A stretch of 64,000 nucleotides of DNA from Pseudomonadota bacterium (GCA_018262195.1 JAGTRS010000016.1:1-64000); one strand, 5' to 3'; positions 40,969 to 51,642 are shown, counted from the first letter of the stretch. The notes: generated by a model from the letters alone, not told the origin. Made by a program: numbers and translations.

Positions 40969-41784
40969 TCAGCAACCCCGGCCCGGGCTTGTCCGGCTGA
41001 AGCCAAACCCGCCTTCTCCCGCCCGTGGCGGCAGGATGCAGATACGCATGGTCAGCGAGCGGGCGGCCTTGTTGATGTCCGCCGGGAATGGCGAGAACGG
41101 AATCGAGCGTTCGACAACCGATTTGACGAAGGCAATTTCCTCGGCCTGATCGCCTTCGTTGACCACCTTGAAGGATTTCATCGTGCCGTCCGGGTTGAGT
41201 TTGAATTCCACGGCTGCCGGGCGTATTCCCTTGTTGCGCGGGTCGTTCTTGACGAAAGTGGCGCTCCGGTTCAGGCGTTTGACCAAGCCATCGAGATACA
41301 TTTCCAGACTGAACGGGTCCGGTGGAGCTGCATTGGGCCGCAGTTCAAGGCTGGCGCCGTCGGCGGCCTCCTGGCGGGCGTGCTGCATGGCCTGTTCGCG
41401 GGCCATTGCCAGCGAGCGCTGGGCGAGCGTCGGTTTGGGCGTCGCCTTGGCCTGGGTATCCAGTTCCTCGAGAAAGTGGTTCATCTCCGCCTTTTCGGCG
41501 GCAGACCATTTCGGGGCGGCCGCTACCGAGCGTTTTCCCGGTTTGTTGGTGGTCAGTATCCTTGGCTGTTCCGGCTTGGATTTTGCCGGCTTGGCCGGGC
41601 TGGCCGAAGCACTTGTTTCTTCCGTTACTGCCGCTTTGGCCAGGCGAGCCTCCAGCCGTGGCGGGCTTGGCTCAGCGCTCGGATCTTGCCGGGGAATCAG
41701 CAAGACCAGGGCGTGAATGAGCAACGATACGGCAAAGGCAAATACCGGTGCGCGCCGTGCGGGAGGAAGGGAATACAGAAACAT
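40969..41784 (-). CDS. TonB-family energy transducer-like protein
   Basis: 271 residues from the ATG at 41784; two other ATGs lie 12 and 21 nt upstream. An N-terminal helix (about 11-30, ending LVLLIPRQD) is followed by a long Pro/Lys/Ala-rich periplasmic linker and a C-terminal TonB-type alpha/beta domain (AAVEFKLNPDGTMKSFKVV). No ExbB/ExbD genes are near. Likely delivers proton-motive energy to outer-membrane receptors or is a TonB-like structural protein. Confidence 0.78.
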   Translation of the reverse strand: MFLYSLPPARRAPVFAFAVSLLIHALVLLIPRQDPSAEPSPPRLEARLAKAAVTEETSASASPAKPAKSKPEQPRILTTNKPGKRSVAAAPKWSAAEKAEMNHFLEELDTQAKATPKPTLAQRSLAMAREQAMQHARQEAADGASLELRPNAAPPDPFSLEMYLDGLVKRLNRSATFVKNDPRNKGIRPAAVEFKLNPDGTMKSFKVVNEGDQAEEIAFVKSVVERSIPFSPFPADINKAARSLTMRICILPPRAGEGGFGFSRTSPGRGC

Positions 41785-42030
41785 CGGCGGCATTCTAGAT
41801 GGCAAAGCCGACGAATGTCTGTTTCGAACCGCGCTTTAGATGTTTGTCGGTGTTTCCCGGTAGAGATGTTGGGCTGGAGTCTTTGTTTTTCGGTCGATTG
41901 CTAAAAATTGTGAAGGGCCAAAAACGGGCTGAATTCGGGTTTATTATCCCGGCGCCTTTAGAAATGGTTTCGGCATCCGTAATTAGTTGAATTGGATGCC
42001 TCAAAAAAACATCAGGGATGGATGGGACAA

Positions 42031-44121
42031 ATGAAAAATAACATGCCGATCACGGCCACTGAGAAGCCGTATCCGGAAGGCCAGTATCTGGTCTCGAAAA
42101 CCGATCTGAAGGGCGTCGTTACCTATGCCAACGATGCCTTCATCAATATTTCCGGATTTTCCCGCGAGGAATTGATCGGAAAGAATCACAACGTCGTTCG
42201 TCATCCGGAGATGCCGCCCCAGGCATTCGGCGACTTGTGGCGAACCATCAAGGCGGGTTATCCATGGCGGGGACTGGTCAAGAATCGCTGCAAGAACGGT
42301 GATTTTTACTGGGTCAAGGCCTTGGTTGTGCCAATCAGCAAGGATGACAAGACCGTTGGCTTCATGTCGGTGCGTTCGCAGCCGACGCGTCAGGAAATTG
42401 CCGCAGCCGACGCACTCTATAAACAACTCAACCAGAGCAAGGCTGTGCTGAACAGCGAGCCGTCCTGGCTTCAACGCTTGAGCATGAAGGCTCGCCTGAC
42501 TGCGTTGCTGGCGTTCGTGACGGCGGTTTTGGTCATCATCAGCCTGTTTGGCATCCATGGTCAGGGGCAGTCCAACGATGCGCTGAGAAGTGCCTATACC
42601 GCTCATTTCCAGCCAGCGGTCAGCGTCGGCAAAGTCATCGAGCGGCTGTCGGACAACCGGTCGCAGTTGATGCTTGGCCTGCAACACAACCCCAGGAACC
42701 CGTTCCACACGATGCACGATCATCCGCTTGCCCGCCACACCGACAGCGTGGCGCAAAGCCAGGCGCTGATCGATCAGTTGCGCCAGCAGTACGAGCAGGC
42801 GGTCACCGACCCGGTCAGCCAGTCGTTGGGCAAGGCCTTCTTCGAGGCACGCGATCGCTTTGCCAATGAGGCGATCATCCCGGCGATGGCGGCACTCAAA
42901 ACGGATGATTTCGACAAGGCGCAATTGCTGCTGCTGAACAAGGCGAATCCGCTCTTCCAGGAAGTGATGAAACGCGGCGAAGAGCTTGAAAAACATCTGG
43001 CCGACCACGGTGCGGCGGCGCAGGCGGAAGCGCAGGTCCGATTTGACCAGACACGGATGCTGACCATCGGACTTGCCGTTGGCGCAATCTTGCTGGTTGT
43101 GCTCTTCGGTTGGCTACTCGTTCGCTCGTTGACGGCCCGTATGAATCGCATCGTCCATCACTTCAGTCGCATGGGGCAGGGCAATCTGGCCGACGATGTC
43201 GATATCAGCGGGCGCGATGAAGCAGGCCGGGCGCTGACCGAATTGGCCACCATGCAGGTCAGCCTGAAGGTCATGCTCGACGAAATCCGTGCCGCGAGTG
43301 GCCAGATTGAAGCGCAGGCGCGGCGTGTCGAGTGGCAGACGGCCAATGTCGTCGATCAGTCCGAGCAGCAACGCGACAAGGCCGCCAGCGTCGCGGCGGC
43401 CACCGAAGAGTTCAGTCAGTCGGTGCGCAGTGTTTCCGATTCAGCTGGCGAGACGGCCGCGGCGGCGGACGAGTCCCAAATGCTGGTCGCAACGGCCCAG
43501 CAAAGCATGGAGCGGAGCATGGCGGCGACCGGGCGGGTGGTTGATTCGGTACAGCAGTCCAGTCTGACGATTCAGGAACTCAATCTGGCCATCGCCAAGA
43601 TTGGCGACATGACCAACGTAATTCGCGAAATTGCCGACCAGACCAATCTGCTGGCACTCAACGCGGCCATCGAGGCGGCCCGGGCCGGCGAGGCCGGGCG
43701 CGGCTTTGCCGTGGTGGCCGACGAGGTGCGCAAGCTGGCGGAGCGTACCGCAACATCGACATCCGACATCGCCCGAAATGTTGCCGAAATCCGCCGCGTC
43801 ACTGATACCGCAGTCACTTCGATGGGTGAAGCGGTGGCCGAGGTCGAGACCGGCATTGCCTTGATTCGCGAGAGCGGCGTTGGCCTGAATCGAATTACCG
43901 AAAGCAGTGAGCACGTGACAAGCATGGCCCGCGATATTGCCAGTTCAGCCAGCGAGCAAGTCATTGCCAGCGAGCTGGTGGCGCAGAACATGGAGCGAGT
44001 TGCCCAACTGGTCGAAGGCAACATGACGGCAGCGAACGAAGCCCGGACTGCCGTAGATGAATTGGTCGGCTCCGCCAAATATCTGAACCGGATCGTCGGG
44101 CGTTTCAAGCTCAACAACTGA
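42031..44121 (+). CDS. Methyl-accepting chemotaxis protein with N-terminal PAS (Aer-like)
   Basis: 696 residues from the ATG at 42031; an ATG 9 nt upstream is equally possible. The PAS domain (about 15-120: [31 protein letters not shown]) resembles the FAD-binding sensor of Aer. Two helices (about 155-175 and 340-365) flank a helical ligand domain. HAMP and a full signalling hairpin follow, with the conserved tip [20 protein letters not shown]. No C-terminal methylesterase pentapeptide. Likely senses redox or energy state. Confidence 0.92.
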   Translation: MKNNMPITATEKPYPEGQYLVSKTDLKGVVTYANDAFINISGFSREELIGKNHNVVRHPEMPPQAFGDLWRTIKAGYPWRGLVKNRCKNGDFYWVKALVVPISKDDKTVGFMSVRSQPTRQEIAAADALYKQLNQSKAVLNSEPSWLQRLSMKARLTALLAFVTAVLVIISLFGIHGQGQSNDALRSAYTAHFQPAVSVGKVIERLSDNRSQLMLGLQHNPRNPFHTMHDHPLARHTDSVAQSQALIDQLRQQYEQAVTDPVSQSLGKAFFEARDRFANEAIIPAMAALKTDDFDKAQLLLLNKANPLFQEVMKRGEELEKHLADHGAAAQAEAQVRFDQTRMLTIGLAVGAILLVVLFGWLLVRSLTARMNRIVHHFSRMGQGNLADDVDISGRDEAGRALTELATMQVSLKVMLDEIRAASGQIEAQARRVEWQTANVVDQSEQQRDKAASVAAATEEFSQSVRSVSDSAGETAAAADESQMLVATAQQSMERSMAATGRVVDSVQQSSLTIQELNLAIAKIGDMTNVIREIADQTNLLALNAAIEAARAGEAGRGFAVVADEVRKLAERTATSTSDIARNVAEIRRVTDTAVTSMGEAVAEVETGIALIRESGVGLNRITESSEHVTSMARDIASSASEQVIASELVAQNMERVAQLVEGNMTAANEARTAVDELVGSAKYLNRIVGRFKLNN

Positions 44122-44233
44122 ACGTGCTCAAGCCGATGGGGAAGCTGGAATGTCTGTTTCAGCCTTCCCTGCCGAGCAAGAATGGCCTGGATTCAGGTTG
44201 CAATATCTCAAGGCGTGCGTTGGCTATCCTCGC

Positions 44234-44824
44234 TTACACCTCAGGCTGTCGGGCCAGCCGGGCAACGATGGCCTGCATCTGGCGCCGGTGGGCCATGGTG
44301 TGCATGGCCGCCAGCGCGTGCCAGCCGCGCAGGTCGAGTTGGCCGAACCACGGATGGGTGTGGCGCAAGGTGGTGCGTAGATCGCCCAGCCCATCGATCA
44401 GGCGCGCGTAGTCATCGACCGCTGTTCGCAACAAGGCATGCTGTTCCAACCCGGCCTCTGGCACCGGCTTGACCTCGGCGATACGCAGTTCGCGCCCGAA
44501 GGATGTGTCGTCCGACAGCGCTTCGGCCAGTTCCCGAATGCCGGTATCGACGATCACCAGATGCTGCAACACCATGTTGGCGGACCAGCAGCGGCTGCTG
44601 TCCTCCAGCCCGGTCACTCGCGGCAGCAAGACCTGCTGACTGGCCAGCGTTTCGGGCAGGCTGGCTGCCAGAGCCAGGGCCTTCTCGGTTTCCCGGCGCA
44701 GCCAGCGGGTCAGTGCATCCTTGCTCAAGAAAGTGCTCAACGCCATCAGCAACGCGCTGGAAAACCAGCGTTCCAGTGTTGGCAGGCCAGCACCGGGCGG
44801 GGCGAGGTTAGGGGTGGTGGTCAT
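44234..44824 (-). CDS. DinB-fold metal-dependent protein
   Basis: 196 residues. A four-helix DinB/YfiT-like bundle is suggested by the spaced histidines VLQHLVIVD, and AMHTMAHRRQM near the C-terminus, which supply the usual metal triad. Members include mycothiol- and bacillithiol-dependent transferases and many of unknown function. The substrate cannot be inferred; no obvious operon partners. Confidence 0.75.
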   Translation of the reverse strand: MTTTPNLAPPGAGLPTLERWFSSALLMALSTFLSKDALTRWLRRETEKALALAASLPETLASQQVLLPRVTGLEDSSRCWSANMVLQHLVIVDTGIRELAEALSDDTSFGRELRIAEVKPVPEAGLEQHALLRTAVDDYARLIDGLGDLRTTLRHTHPWFGQLDLRGWHALAAMHTMAHRRQMQAIVARLARQPEV

Positions 44825-44851
44825 TTCAGTGTGCGTTGACCGGAATGGAGT

Positions 44852-45475
44852 TTACGATGAACCCTTTGGGGTTCTTGGTCGAATAAAACCGATCGATTGT
44901 TTGGGCGGGTCAACTGGCGCCATTAATTGTCGGATAGCTTCGAATACTTCTTTAAGTTGCTGCCGCGTGTTGTGGCTGAAGTTGTCATGTTTCAAGGACA
45001 TTGCTTCGGTTTTTTCTTCCAGTTCGCCAAGACGCTTTTCCAGATTGTCGTGCGTTGCACTTAGTTCGCGTATGCGGACGAAGGTGCGCATGATCTCGAT
45101 ATTCACTGCAATGGCTCGGGCGCTGCCGAGAACCGATGACAACATTGCCACGCCTTGTTCGGTGAACGCGTAGGGAGCGCTGCGGCGTCCTCCACGTCCG
45201 GGCTTTGAGGTCACAATTTGTGACCTCAAAGCGGCGAATTCTTCGGTCGTCAGTTGAAACATGAAATCCGTCGGGAAGCGCTGAATATTTCGCTTGACTG
45301 CTTGTACCAGCACTTTGGTCTGGACGCCGTAAAGTTCGGCCAGGTCAGCATCAAGCATGATGCGCAACTCGCGGAATAATCGGATGCGACTGCTGATCAA
45401 AGGGTGGGCTGCCGTCGGCTGTCCTGAGTGGAATGTGTCACGCTCGGGTAGGGATTTTTCCAGAAAATCAGACAT
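44852..45475 (-). CDS. ORF6N-domain protein
   Basis: 207 residues. The ORF6N domain is clear at about 25-115: [55 protein letters not shown] coiled-coil region follows (about 135-180). ORF6N is a DNA-binding domain common in phage antirepressor-type proteins but also as stand-alone chromosomal genes. No other phage gene is seen here, so it is a likely mobile remnant or an independent regulator. Confidence 0.88.
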   Translation of the reverse strand: MSDFLEKSLPERDTFHSGQPTAAHPLISSRIRLFRELRIMLDADLAELYGVQTKVLVQAVKRNIQRFPTDFMFQLTTEEFAALRSQIVTSKPGRGGRRSAPYAFTEQGVAMLSSVLGSARAIAVNIEIMRTFVRIRELSATHDNLEKRLGELEEKTEAMSLKHDNFSHNTRQQLKEVFEAIRQLMAPVDPPKQSIGFIRPRTPKGSS

Positions 45476-45557
45476 GTGCGTTGGCTGGCATGGGAATAAT
45501 GCTGATCAGCATACGACAGCCGGTAATGGCCGTCTATTCAATATGAATAAAAACCAC

Positions 45558-47381
45558 TTACTGTCCGCGCAAAAAAAGCTTGTCCAGTTGTTCCATCGTC
45601 AGCTCCGTCCACGTCGGTCTACCGTGGTTGCACTGGCCGGCGCGTTCGGTTTCTTCCATCTGGCGGAGCAGGGCGTTCATTTCCGGTACGGTCAGTTGAC
45701 GGCGGGCGCGGACGGCGCCGTGGCAGGCCATGGTGGCGAGGAGTTCGTTGCGCCGCGCGGTGGCGAGCTGGGTGATGCCGTGTTCGCGCAGTTCGGCGAT
45801 CAGCGATTTGGCCAGGGCGGCGGGGTCGCCGCTTTGCAGCAGGGCGGGGACGGCACGGACGCCCAGCTGGTTGGGGCCGAGCGGGGCGATCTGGAAGCCG
45901 AGGTCGGCCAAGGCGTCCGCGTGTTCTTCGACGGCGGCGATATCGAGCGGGTCGGCCGAGAAGACGGCCGGGATGAGCAGTGCCTGGGTGGCGATCTGGC
46001 GGTTGTCGAAAGCGGTTTTCAGCTTTTCGTAGAGAATGCGCTCATGCGCCGCATGCATGTCGATCAGGGTAAGGCCGCGGGCGTTTTGGGCGAGGATGTA
46101 GATGCCGTGCAACTGGGCCAGTGCGTAGCCGAGCGGCGGGCCATCGTTGCCGGTGCTTTCAACGGGCTGGAATTGCGGGGCGACTTCGCTGCGCGGGGCC
46201 GGTGACTGGCCGATGTCCTGCGCGGCGCGGGCGAAGGCGAGGTAGGCCGCGGCTGCCGGTTCGGCGACACCGAGGCTGCCTTGATGGCGCAGTGGGGGGG
46301 CATATTCGTAATTTGGCCGAATTTCCGGCGTGACCGCTGAAGTCGAATATTCGCTGCTTGCGGCACTCCGTTCGATCAGTGACGGCGCGCTTTCTGCCTG
46401 CACCGGCGCGGCCAGCGTGCGCTGGATGGCGTGGAAGACGAACTGGTGCATGGCGCGCGAGTCGCGGAAGCGGACTTCAGTCTTGGCCGGGTGCACATTC
46501 ACGTCAACCAGCGCCGGGTCGATGTTGACGAACAGGCAGACGGCCGGCTGGCGGCTGCCGTGCAGCACATCCCGGTAGGCTTCGCGCAGGGCGTGGCTGA
46601 TGATCTTGTCGCGCACGAAACGGCCGTTGACGAAGACGTACTGGCCGTCCTTGGCGTCGGTGGCGCGGGTCGGGTCGATGGCGAAGCCGCCTATCGACAG
46701 CGAACCGGCGCCGGCTTCGATGCGTCGGGCGGCGCCGAGAAAGTCGTCGCCGAGAATGTCGGCAATGCGCCGGGGCGCGTCGGCGGGGGCGAGTTGGAAC
46801 AGGTTGCGGCCGTTGTGGGTCAGGCTGATCGCGACATCCGGCCGGGTCAGCGCCAGACGCTTGACGGCATCGGCGCAGTGGGCGAACTCAGTGCTCTCCG
46901 ATTTCAAAAACTTGCGCCGGGCCGGGGTGTTGAAATAAAGGTCGCGCATTTCGACGACGGTGCCGGCCATCAGGGCGGCCGGCTCGGGTTCCGCACCTGG
47001 CTCGCCGCGCAGTTTCCAGGCATGCGCCGCGCCGCGTTCGCGGCTGGTGATGCTCAGCCGGGCGACCGAAGCGACCGAAGCCAGCGCCTCGCCGCGAAAG
47101 CCAAGCGTGCCGACGCGTTCGAGGTCATCAAGGCTGGAGATCTTCGAAGTGGCGTGGCGGGTCAGCGCCAGCGCCAGTTCATCCTTGGCAATGCCGCAGC
47201 CGTCGTCCGTGATGCGGATCAGCTTGACTCCGCCTTCTTCGAGATGCACCTGAATGGCCTTGCTGCCTGCGTCGAGGCTGTTTTCAAGCAGTTCCTTGAG
47301 GACAGAGGCGGGTCTTTCGACCACTTCGCCAGCGGCAATCTGGCTGATCAGTAGGTCGGGGAGGCGGGCAATGGTGGGCAT
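45558..47381 (-). CDS. mutL: DNA mismatch repair protein MutL
   Basis: 607 residues from the ATG at 47381 (MPTIARLPDLL). The GHKL ATPase N-terminus shows ENSLDAGS, DDGCGI and GFRGEALASV. The C-terminal domain contains DMHAAHERILYE near residue 441, which fits the DxHA(x)2E(x)4E nicking-endonuclease motif with Met for Gln. This fits a MutL that cuts DNA itself, as in bacteria lacking MutH. Divergent from the DedA operon. Confidence 0.95.
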   Translation of the reverse strand: MPTIARLPDLLISQIAAGEVVERPASVLKELLENSLDAGSKAIQVHLEEGGVKLIRITDDGCGIAKDELALALTRHATSKISSLDDLERVGTLGFRGEALASVASVARLSITSRERGAAHAWKLRGEPGAEPEPAALMAGTVVEMRDLYFNTPARRKFLKSESTEFAHCADAVKRLALTRPDVAISLTHNGRNLFQLAPADAPRRIADILGDDFLGAARRIEAGAGSLSIGGFAIDPTRATDAKDGQYVFVNGRFVRDKIISHALREAYRDVLHGSRQPAVCLFVNIDPALVDVNVHPAKTEVRFRDSRAMHQFVFHAIQRTLAAPVQAESAPSLIERSAASSEYSTSAVTPEIRPNYEYAPPLRHQGSLGVAEPAAAAYLAFARAAQDIGQSPAPRSEVAPQFQPVESTGNDGPPLGYALAQLHGIYILAQNARGLTLIDMHAAHERILYEKLKTAFDNRQIATQALLIPAVFSADPLDIAAVEEHADALADLGFQIAPLGPNQLGVRAVPALLQSGDPAALAKSLIAELREHGITQLATARRNELLATMACHGAVRARRQLTVPEMNALLRQMEETERAGQCNHGRPTWTELTMEQLDKLFLRGQ

Positions 47382-47424
47382 GCCCGGATTATAATGCGGC
47401 CTCATTCAAACCCCGGCGCCCCGC

Positions 47425-48066
47425 ATGGAACTCCTCACCCAATTCATCGACATCGTCATGCACCTCGACAAGCATCTCGCGGTGATGGTTCAGCAATACG
47501 GGTTGTGGATCTACGGCATCCTGTTTTTCATCATCTTTGCCGAAACGGGCTTCGTCGTGACGCCCTTTCTGCCGGGCGATTCGCTGCTTTTCGTGGCGGG
47601 GGCGCTGGCTGCCATCGGCGAGGGGGGCATGGATATCTTCACGCTGATGGGGGTGCTGATTGCTGCGGCGGTGATCGGCAATACCGTTAATTACCAGATC
47701 GGCCGCTTTCTCGGTCCCAAGGTTTTCCAATGGGAAAACTCGCGTTTTTTCAACCGCGACGCGCTGGTCAAGACCCATGCCTTCTATGAAAAACACGGTG
47801 GCAAGACGCTGATCATCTCGCGCTTTCTGCCACTGTTCCGGACCTTCGCCCCCTTCGTTGCCGGCATCGGTTCGATGACCTACGCGCGCTTCACGTTGTT
47901 CAATCTGATCGGCGCCGTTGGCTGGGTCGTCTCGCTGTGTCTGGCCGGCTACTGGTTGGGCAACATGCCGTGGGTCAAGGCCAACCTATCGATCATCATC
48001 GTCGGCATCATCATCTCGTCGCTGATTCCGATTGGCTGGGGCTACCTGAAAAGCAAGGAAGCCTGA
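47425..48066 (+). CDS. DedA-family membrane protein
   Basis: 213 residues, about five helices. Core DedA signature: AETGFVVTPFLPGDSLLFVAG, YQIGRFLG, SRFLPLFRTFAPFVAG. DedA proteins support membrane homeostasis, proton-dependent transport and undecaprenyl phosphate or lipid recycling. First gene of a six-gene run; its stop overlaps the next ATG (TGATG). Confidence 0.93.
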   Translation: MELLTQFIDIVMHLDKHLAVMVQQYGLWIYGILFFIIFAETGFVVTPFLPGDSLLFVAGALAAIGEGGMDIFTLMGVLIAAAVIGNTVNYQIGRFLGPKVFQWENSRFFNRDALVKTHAFYEKHGGKTLIISRFLPLFRTFAPFVAGIGSMTYARFTLFNLIGAVGWVVSLCLAGYWLGNMPWVKANLSIIIVGIIISSLIPIGWGYLKSKEA

Positions 48067-48770
48067 TGCGCTGGCTGGCCGTCCTCTTCGTGGTGATGTT
48101 GACGGCCTGTTCGACGAAGCTGGGCAAGGATGGTCGGACGGATACCACGGTTGCCCCGAAATATCTGCTGAAGTCCGAGGTCGATCGCATCGCCGATACC
48201 AATCGGGCCGAGGTGGTCAATGGCCTGTTGCTGATTGCCGACAAGCTCTACAAGCGTAACCCCAAGGAATGGAAAAAGAGTGGTGCCGTCAGTCGCGAAG
48301 CGGCCGTCGAACGCCTGCGCCAGCGTCAGTATCGCAGCTGGCCCGAGTTCAATGGCCAGCGCGAGGGCGCCGTGGCCTCATTGGCCTTTACCGAAGCCTA
48401 TGCCGGCGACCGCGTCATGGCGCTGGTTTTCGGGCTGCTGACCATGGCTGACGCGGCTTTCGAGCATAAGGAAGAGTTCTACATCCTCGATAGCCTGAAT
48501 GAAATGAAGCTCTACAACAGTGCGCGCAACATGGAAGTGGCGGTCTGGAAGCTCGGTCATGACCGCAATGGGGCGGGCGAACTGTTCCTGCTATCCAACG
48601 AGCTGGATCCGGCCAACCGCAATTTGTCCTTCGAACGCGAATTTGGCCGCGTCATGGGGCTGCTCGATTTCATGGCCCAGATCGTAGCCGACCGCAATGG
48701 GCGCGGTCTTTCCCGGCTGACCCATTCGGTGGTCAGCACCATTTTTTTACCGGTGAGTTTTTTGAAATGA
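48066..48770 (+). CDS. Putative lipoprotein
   Basis: 234 residues from the ATG at 48066. A short lipoprotein signal ends at Cys15 (LTACS). The mature part is alpha-helical and soluble, with no family that I recognise. Coupled to dedA and purN (the stop overlaps the purN ATG, ATGA). Likely periplasmic or outer-membrane anchored. Confidence 0.8.
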   Translation: MRWLAVLFVVMLTACSTKLGKDGRTDTTVAPKYLLKSEVDRIADTNRAEVVNGLLLIADKLYKRNPKEWKKSGAVSREAAVERLRQRQYRSWPEFNGQREGAVASLAFTEAYAGDRVMALVFGLLTMADAAFEHKEEFYILDSLNEMKLYNSARNMEVAVWKLGHDRNGAGELFLLSNELDPANRNLSFEREFGRVMGLLDFMAQIVADRNGRGLSRLTHSVVSTIFLPVSFLK

Positions 48771-49414
48771 AGAATATCGTCATCCTGATTTCCGGCCGCG
48801 GCAGCAACCTGGAGGCGCTGATCGCCGCCCGCGATGCTGGAAATCTGCCCGTCAACATCGCCGCCGTGATCAGCAATCGACCTGAGGCCATGGGGCTGGA
48901 GACAGCGCAGAAGGCAGGTATCGCGGCGCATTTCATCAACCATAAGGCGTTTTCCAGCCGAGAGGCTTTCGATGCGGCGCTGGCCGAATGCATTGATGAT
49001 TTTTCGCCTGACCTCGTCGTACTGGCCGGTTTCATGCGCATCCTGTCCGAAGGCTTCGTCCGTCACTACGAAGGCCGGCTGATGAACATCCACCCGTCGC
49101 TGCTGCCCTCCTTCCCCGGTCTGCACACCCATCAGCGGGCGCTGGAAGAGGGCGTGCGCATCCACGGCTGCACCGTGCACTTCGTCACGCCCACTTTGGA
49201 TCATGGGCCGGTGATTATTCAGGCCGCCGTGCCGGTGCTCGAGAGCGATAGCGAAGACAGCCTGTCGGCGCGTGTGCTGCGCCAGGAACATCTGATTTAT
49301 CCGCAGGCGGTGCGCTGGTTTGCCGAAGACAAGCTGACGCTGGAAAACGGCCGCGTCCGGCTGGCGGCAGAACTCGCCGACCACGCCGTGCTGATCTCGC
49401 CCGAGATCCGCTAA
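48767..49414 (+). CDS. purN: Phosphoribosylglycinamide formyltransferase 1
   Basis: 215 residues. PurN formylates GAR using 10-formyl-tetrahydrofolate. N-terminal ISGRGSNLEAL is the phosphate loop; catalytic Asn-His-Asp are visible in NIHPSLLPSF, CTVHFVTPTLDHGPVI. Starts at ATG overlapping the lipoprotein stop. Confidence 0.96.
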   Translation: MKNIVILISGRGSNLEALIAARDAGNLPVNIAAVISNRPEAMGLETAQKAGIAAHFINHKAFSSREAFDAALAECIDDFSPDLVVLAGFMRILSEGFVRHYEGRLMNIHPSLLPSFPGLHTHQRALEEGVRIHGCTVHFVTPTLDHGPVIIQAAVPVLESDSEDSLSARVLRQEHLIYPQAVRWFAEDKLTLENGRVRLAAELADHAVLISPEIR

Positions 49415-49420
49415 GCCGCC

Positions 49421-50383
49421 ATGCCCCTGGCGTTCGTCCTCGCGCTGGCCGCTTCGCTGGGCATTCACGTCGCCGCACTATTTGGCCCAGACGTTGAATT
49501 GTTCGGCGGTGCCAGCGACGAGCCGGTTACCTTGCGCGCCGAGTTGCAGCCGCCATCGGCTGTGGCACCAAAAGCAGCAGCCGAGAACAAGCCGGTGGCC
49601 AAGCCGCGGTCCAAAACGGTGAAACCCGGGCAGCTGGCCAGCAGCAAGTCGGTGGCCGATGCGCCGGTGGTGCCGGTGCCCGAAGTGGCTCCCGAGCCCG
49701 TGCAGGAAACGCCGGCGACCGCTGAGGTGGCTGCTCCCGAGCCGGTCAAGCCGCTGCTGCCAGCCAAGGGAACTATCCGTTTTGTGATCACGACGGGCGC
49801 TCAGGGTTTTACGATCGGTCGTGCCGAGCACACCTGGGAATTCACTGAGGATGGCCATTACCACCTGAGCGGCATGACCGAAACCACTGGCCTGGTCGCC
49901 CTGTTCAAGTCGGTGCGTTTCGAGAACGAAAGCCGCGGCCGGCTGGTAGCAGGCGGCCTGCAGCCCGAACAATATCTGACGCGCAAGAATGGCAAGGATG
50001 CTAACGAAAATGCCGATTTTGACTGGCCCAACGCCGCCGTTCGCCTCTCCCGCGACGGCAATGTTCGCCCGCTGGCGCCCGGCGCCCAGGACATCCTGTC
50101 GCTGAACTATCACCTGGCGTACATGAAGCAGCCGGAAGCCGGGGCCACTGTCGGCGTCGTCACCGGCAAGAAATACGACCGTTACGCCCTCGACTCGCTG
50201 GGCGAAGAAGAAATTGACACGCCAGCCGGCCATTTCCGCACCCTGCATCTGCGCGCCATGACCGATACCGTCACTGAAATCTGGATCGCACTCGATCGGC
50301 ACCGCCTGCCGGTTAAAATCCGCTTTACCGACAAGAAGGGCGACATTTACGAACAAGTCGCCACCGAGATAGGAACACCATGA
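49421..50383 (+). CDS. DUF3108-family protein
   Basis: 320 residues. An N-terminal hydrophobic helix, then a Pro/Ala/Glu/Lys-rich linker (about 40-115) and a C-terminal beta-rich DUF3108 domain (GFTIGRAEHTWEF, DTVTEIWIALDRHRLPVKIRF). Probably periplasmic, anchored by the N-terminal helix. Coupled to rsmB-like gene (ATGA overlap). Function unknown; this neighbour pairing with purN is common in betaproteobacteria. Confidence 0.85.
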   Translation: MPLAFVLALAASLGIHVAALFGPDVELFGGASDEPVTLRAELQPPSAVAPKAAAENKPVAKPRSKTVKPGQLASSKSVADAPVVPVPEVAPEPVQETPATAEVAAPEPVKPLLPAKGTIRFVITTGAQGFTIGRAEHTWEFTEDGHYHLSGMTETTGLVALFKSVRFENESRGRLVAGGLQPEQYLTRKNGKDANENADFDWPNAAVRLSRDGNVRPLAPGAQDILSLNYHLAYMKQPEAGATVGVVTGKKYDRYALDSLGEEEIDTPAGHFRTLHLRAMTDTVTEIWIALDRHRLPVKIRFTDKKGDIYEQVATEIGTP

Positions 50384-51642
50384 AAGCCCGTTTCACACCC
50401 GCCCTGTTTGCCCACGCCGAGGCCGTTCTCGGCCAGTTGCTGCGTTTCGATCATCCGGCTGATGCCGTGGTTTCACGCTATTTCCGTGAAAATCGCCAGC
50501 TTGGCCATGCCGATCGTGCCTTCGTGGCCGAGACAGTATTTGCCGTGCTGCGCCGGGGGCGGAGCCTGGAGGCGCGCTGTGGCGGCCAGATGTCCGACCG
50601 CCGCCGACTGCTGGCCGCGCTGGCCGTGGCGCGTGGCTGGAGCCAGCGCGAACTGGCGCCGGTCCTCAAGGCCAGCGAAGAGGAATGGCTGTCCGGGGTC
50701 AAGGCGGTGCGCGAAGAAGACTTTCCGCCGGCCGTTCGCTGTGATCTGCCGGATTGGCTCTACCAGCGTCTTGAAGCCCAGTTCGGCGCCGAAGAAACTC
50801 TGGTTCTGTCGAAAGCGCTGAATCAGCCGGCTCCGCTCGATCTGCGCGTCAATACCTTGAAAATGAACCGTGAGACGCTGCTGGAAAAACTGGCCGCCGA
50901 CGGTATCGGCGCCGAACCCGGTCCGTTGTCGCCAATGGCTGTTCGCCTGCGCGACAAGCCGGCTCTGGCCAAGACGGCGCTGTTCCTCGAAGGCGCTTAC
51001 GAGGTGCAGGACGAAGGCAGCCAGTTGCTCGGCTACCTGCTGGAGCCGAAACGCGGGGAAATGGTCGTCGATTTCTGCGCTGGTGCCGGGGGCAAGACGC
51101 TGTTGCTTGGCGCCTTGATGCGCAATACCGGCCGTCTCTATGCCTTCGATGTGTCCGACAAGCGCCTCGCCAACCTGAAGCCGCGGCTGGCACGTTCCGG
51201 CTTGTCCAACGTTCATCCGGCCCGCATCGAACATGAGCGCGACACCAAGATCAAGCGCCTGGCCGGCAAGGCCGACCGGGTGCTGGTCGATGCGCCGTGT
51301 TCCGGCCTTGGCACCCTGCGCCGCAATCCCGACCTGAAGTGGCGGCAGAGCGAAACCTCAGTAGCCGAACTGACGGTCAAGCAGGCTTCGATTCTCGAAG
51401 CCGCGGCCAAGCTGGTCCGCCCCGGCGGCCGTCTGGTCTATGCCACCTGCAGTCTGTTGACGGCAGAAAACGATGAAATCATCGCCGCTTTCCTCGAAAA
51501 GCATCCCGATTTCTCGCTGACCCCGGCTTCGGCGGTGCTCGCCAAGCAGGGCATTGCATTCGAGGGCGACGTGTTGCGTTTGCTGCCGCACAAGCACAAC
51601 ACCGACGGTTTCTTCGCTGCTGTTCTGGATAAAAAGGCATGA
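50380..51642 (+). CDS. RsmB/NOP-family RNA (cytosine-5) methyltransferase
   Basis: 420 residues. The N-terminal ~130 residues resemble a reduced NusB-like domain, then a SAM-binding fold (VVDFCAGAGGKTLLLG). Catalytic Cys in DAPCSGLGTLRRNPD (about 307) and the second Cys in YATCSL (about 356) match Nol1/RsmB enzymes. Likely targets 16S rRNA m5C967; the exact site cannot be fixed from sequence. Confidence 0.9.
   Translation: MKARFTPALFAHAEAVLGQLLRFDHPADAVVSRYFRENRQLGHADRAFVAETVFAVLRRGRSLEARCGGQMSDRRRLLAALAVARGWSQRELAPVLKASEEEWLSGVKAVREEDFPPAVRCDLPDWLYQRLEAQFGAEETLVLSKALNQPAPLDLRVNTLKMNRETLLEKLAADGIGAEPGPLSPMAVRLRDKPALAKTALFLEGAYEVQDEGSQLLGYLLEPKRGEMVVDFCAGAGGKTLLLGALMRNTGRLYAFDVSDKRLANLKPRLARSGLSNVHPARIEHERDTKIKRLAGKADRVLVDAPCSGLGTLRRNPDLKWRQSETSVAELTVKQASILEAAAKLVRPGGRLVYATCSLLTAENDEIIAAFLEKHPDFSLTPASAVLAKQGIAFEGDVLRLLPHKHNTDGFFAAVLDKKA

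Noticed and set aside
41900..41925. Possible flagellar sigma-28 promoter (TAAAAATT ... GCCAAAAA) before the chemoreceptor
   Set aside because: Spacing is about 7-11 nt instead of the required distance, and the GCCGATAA core is not matched.
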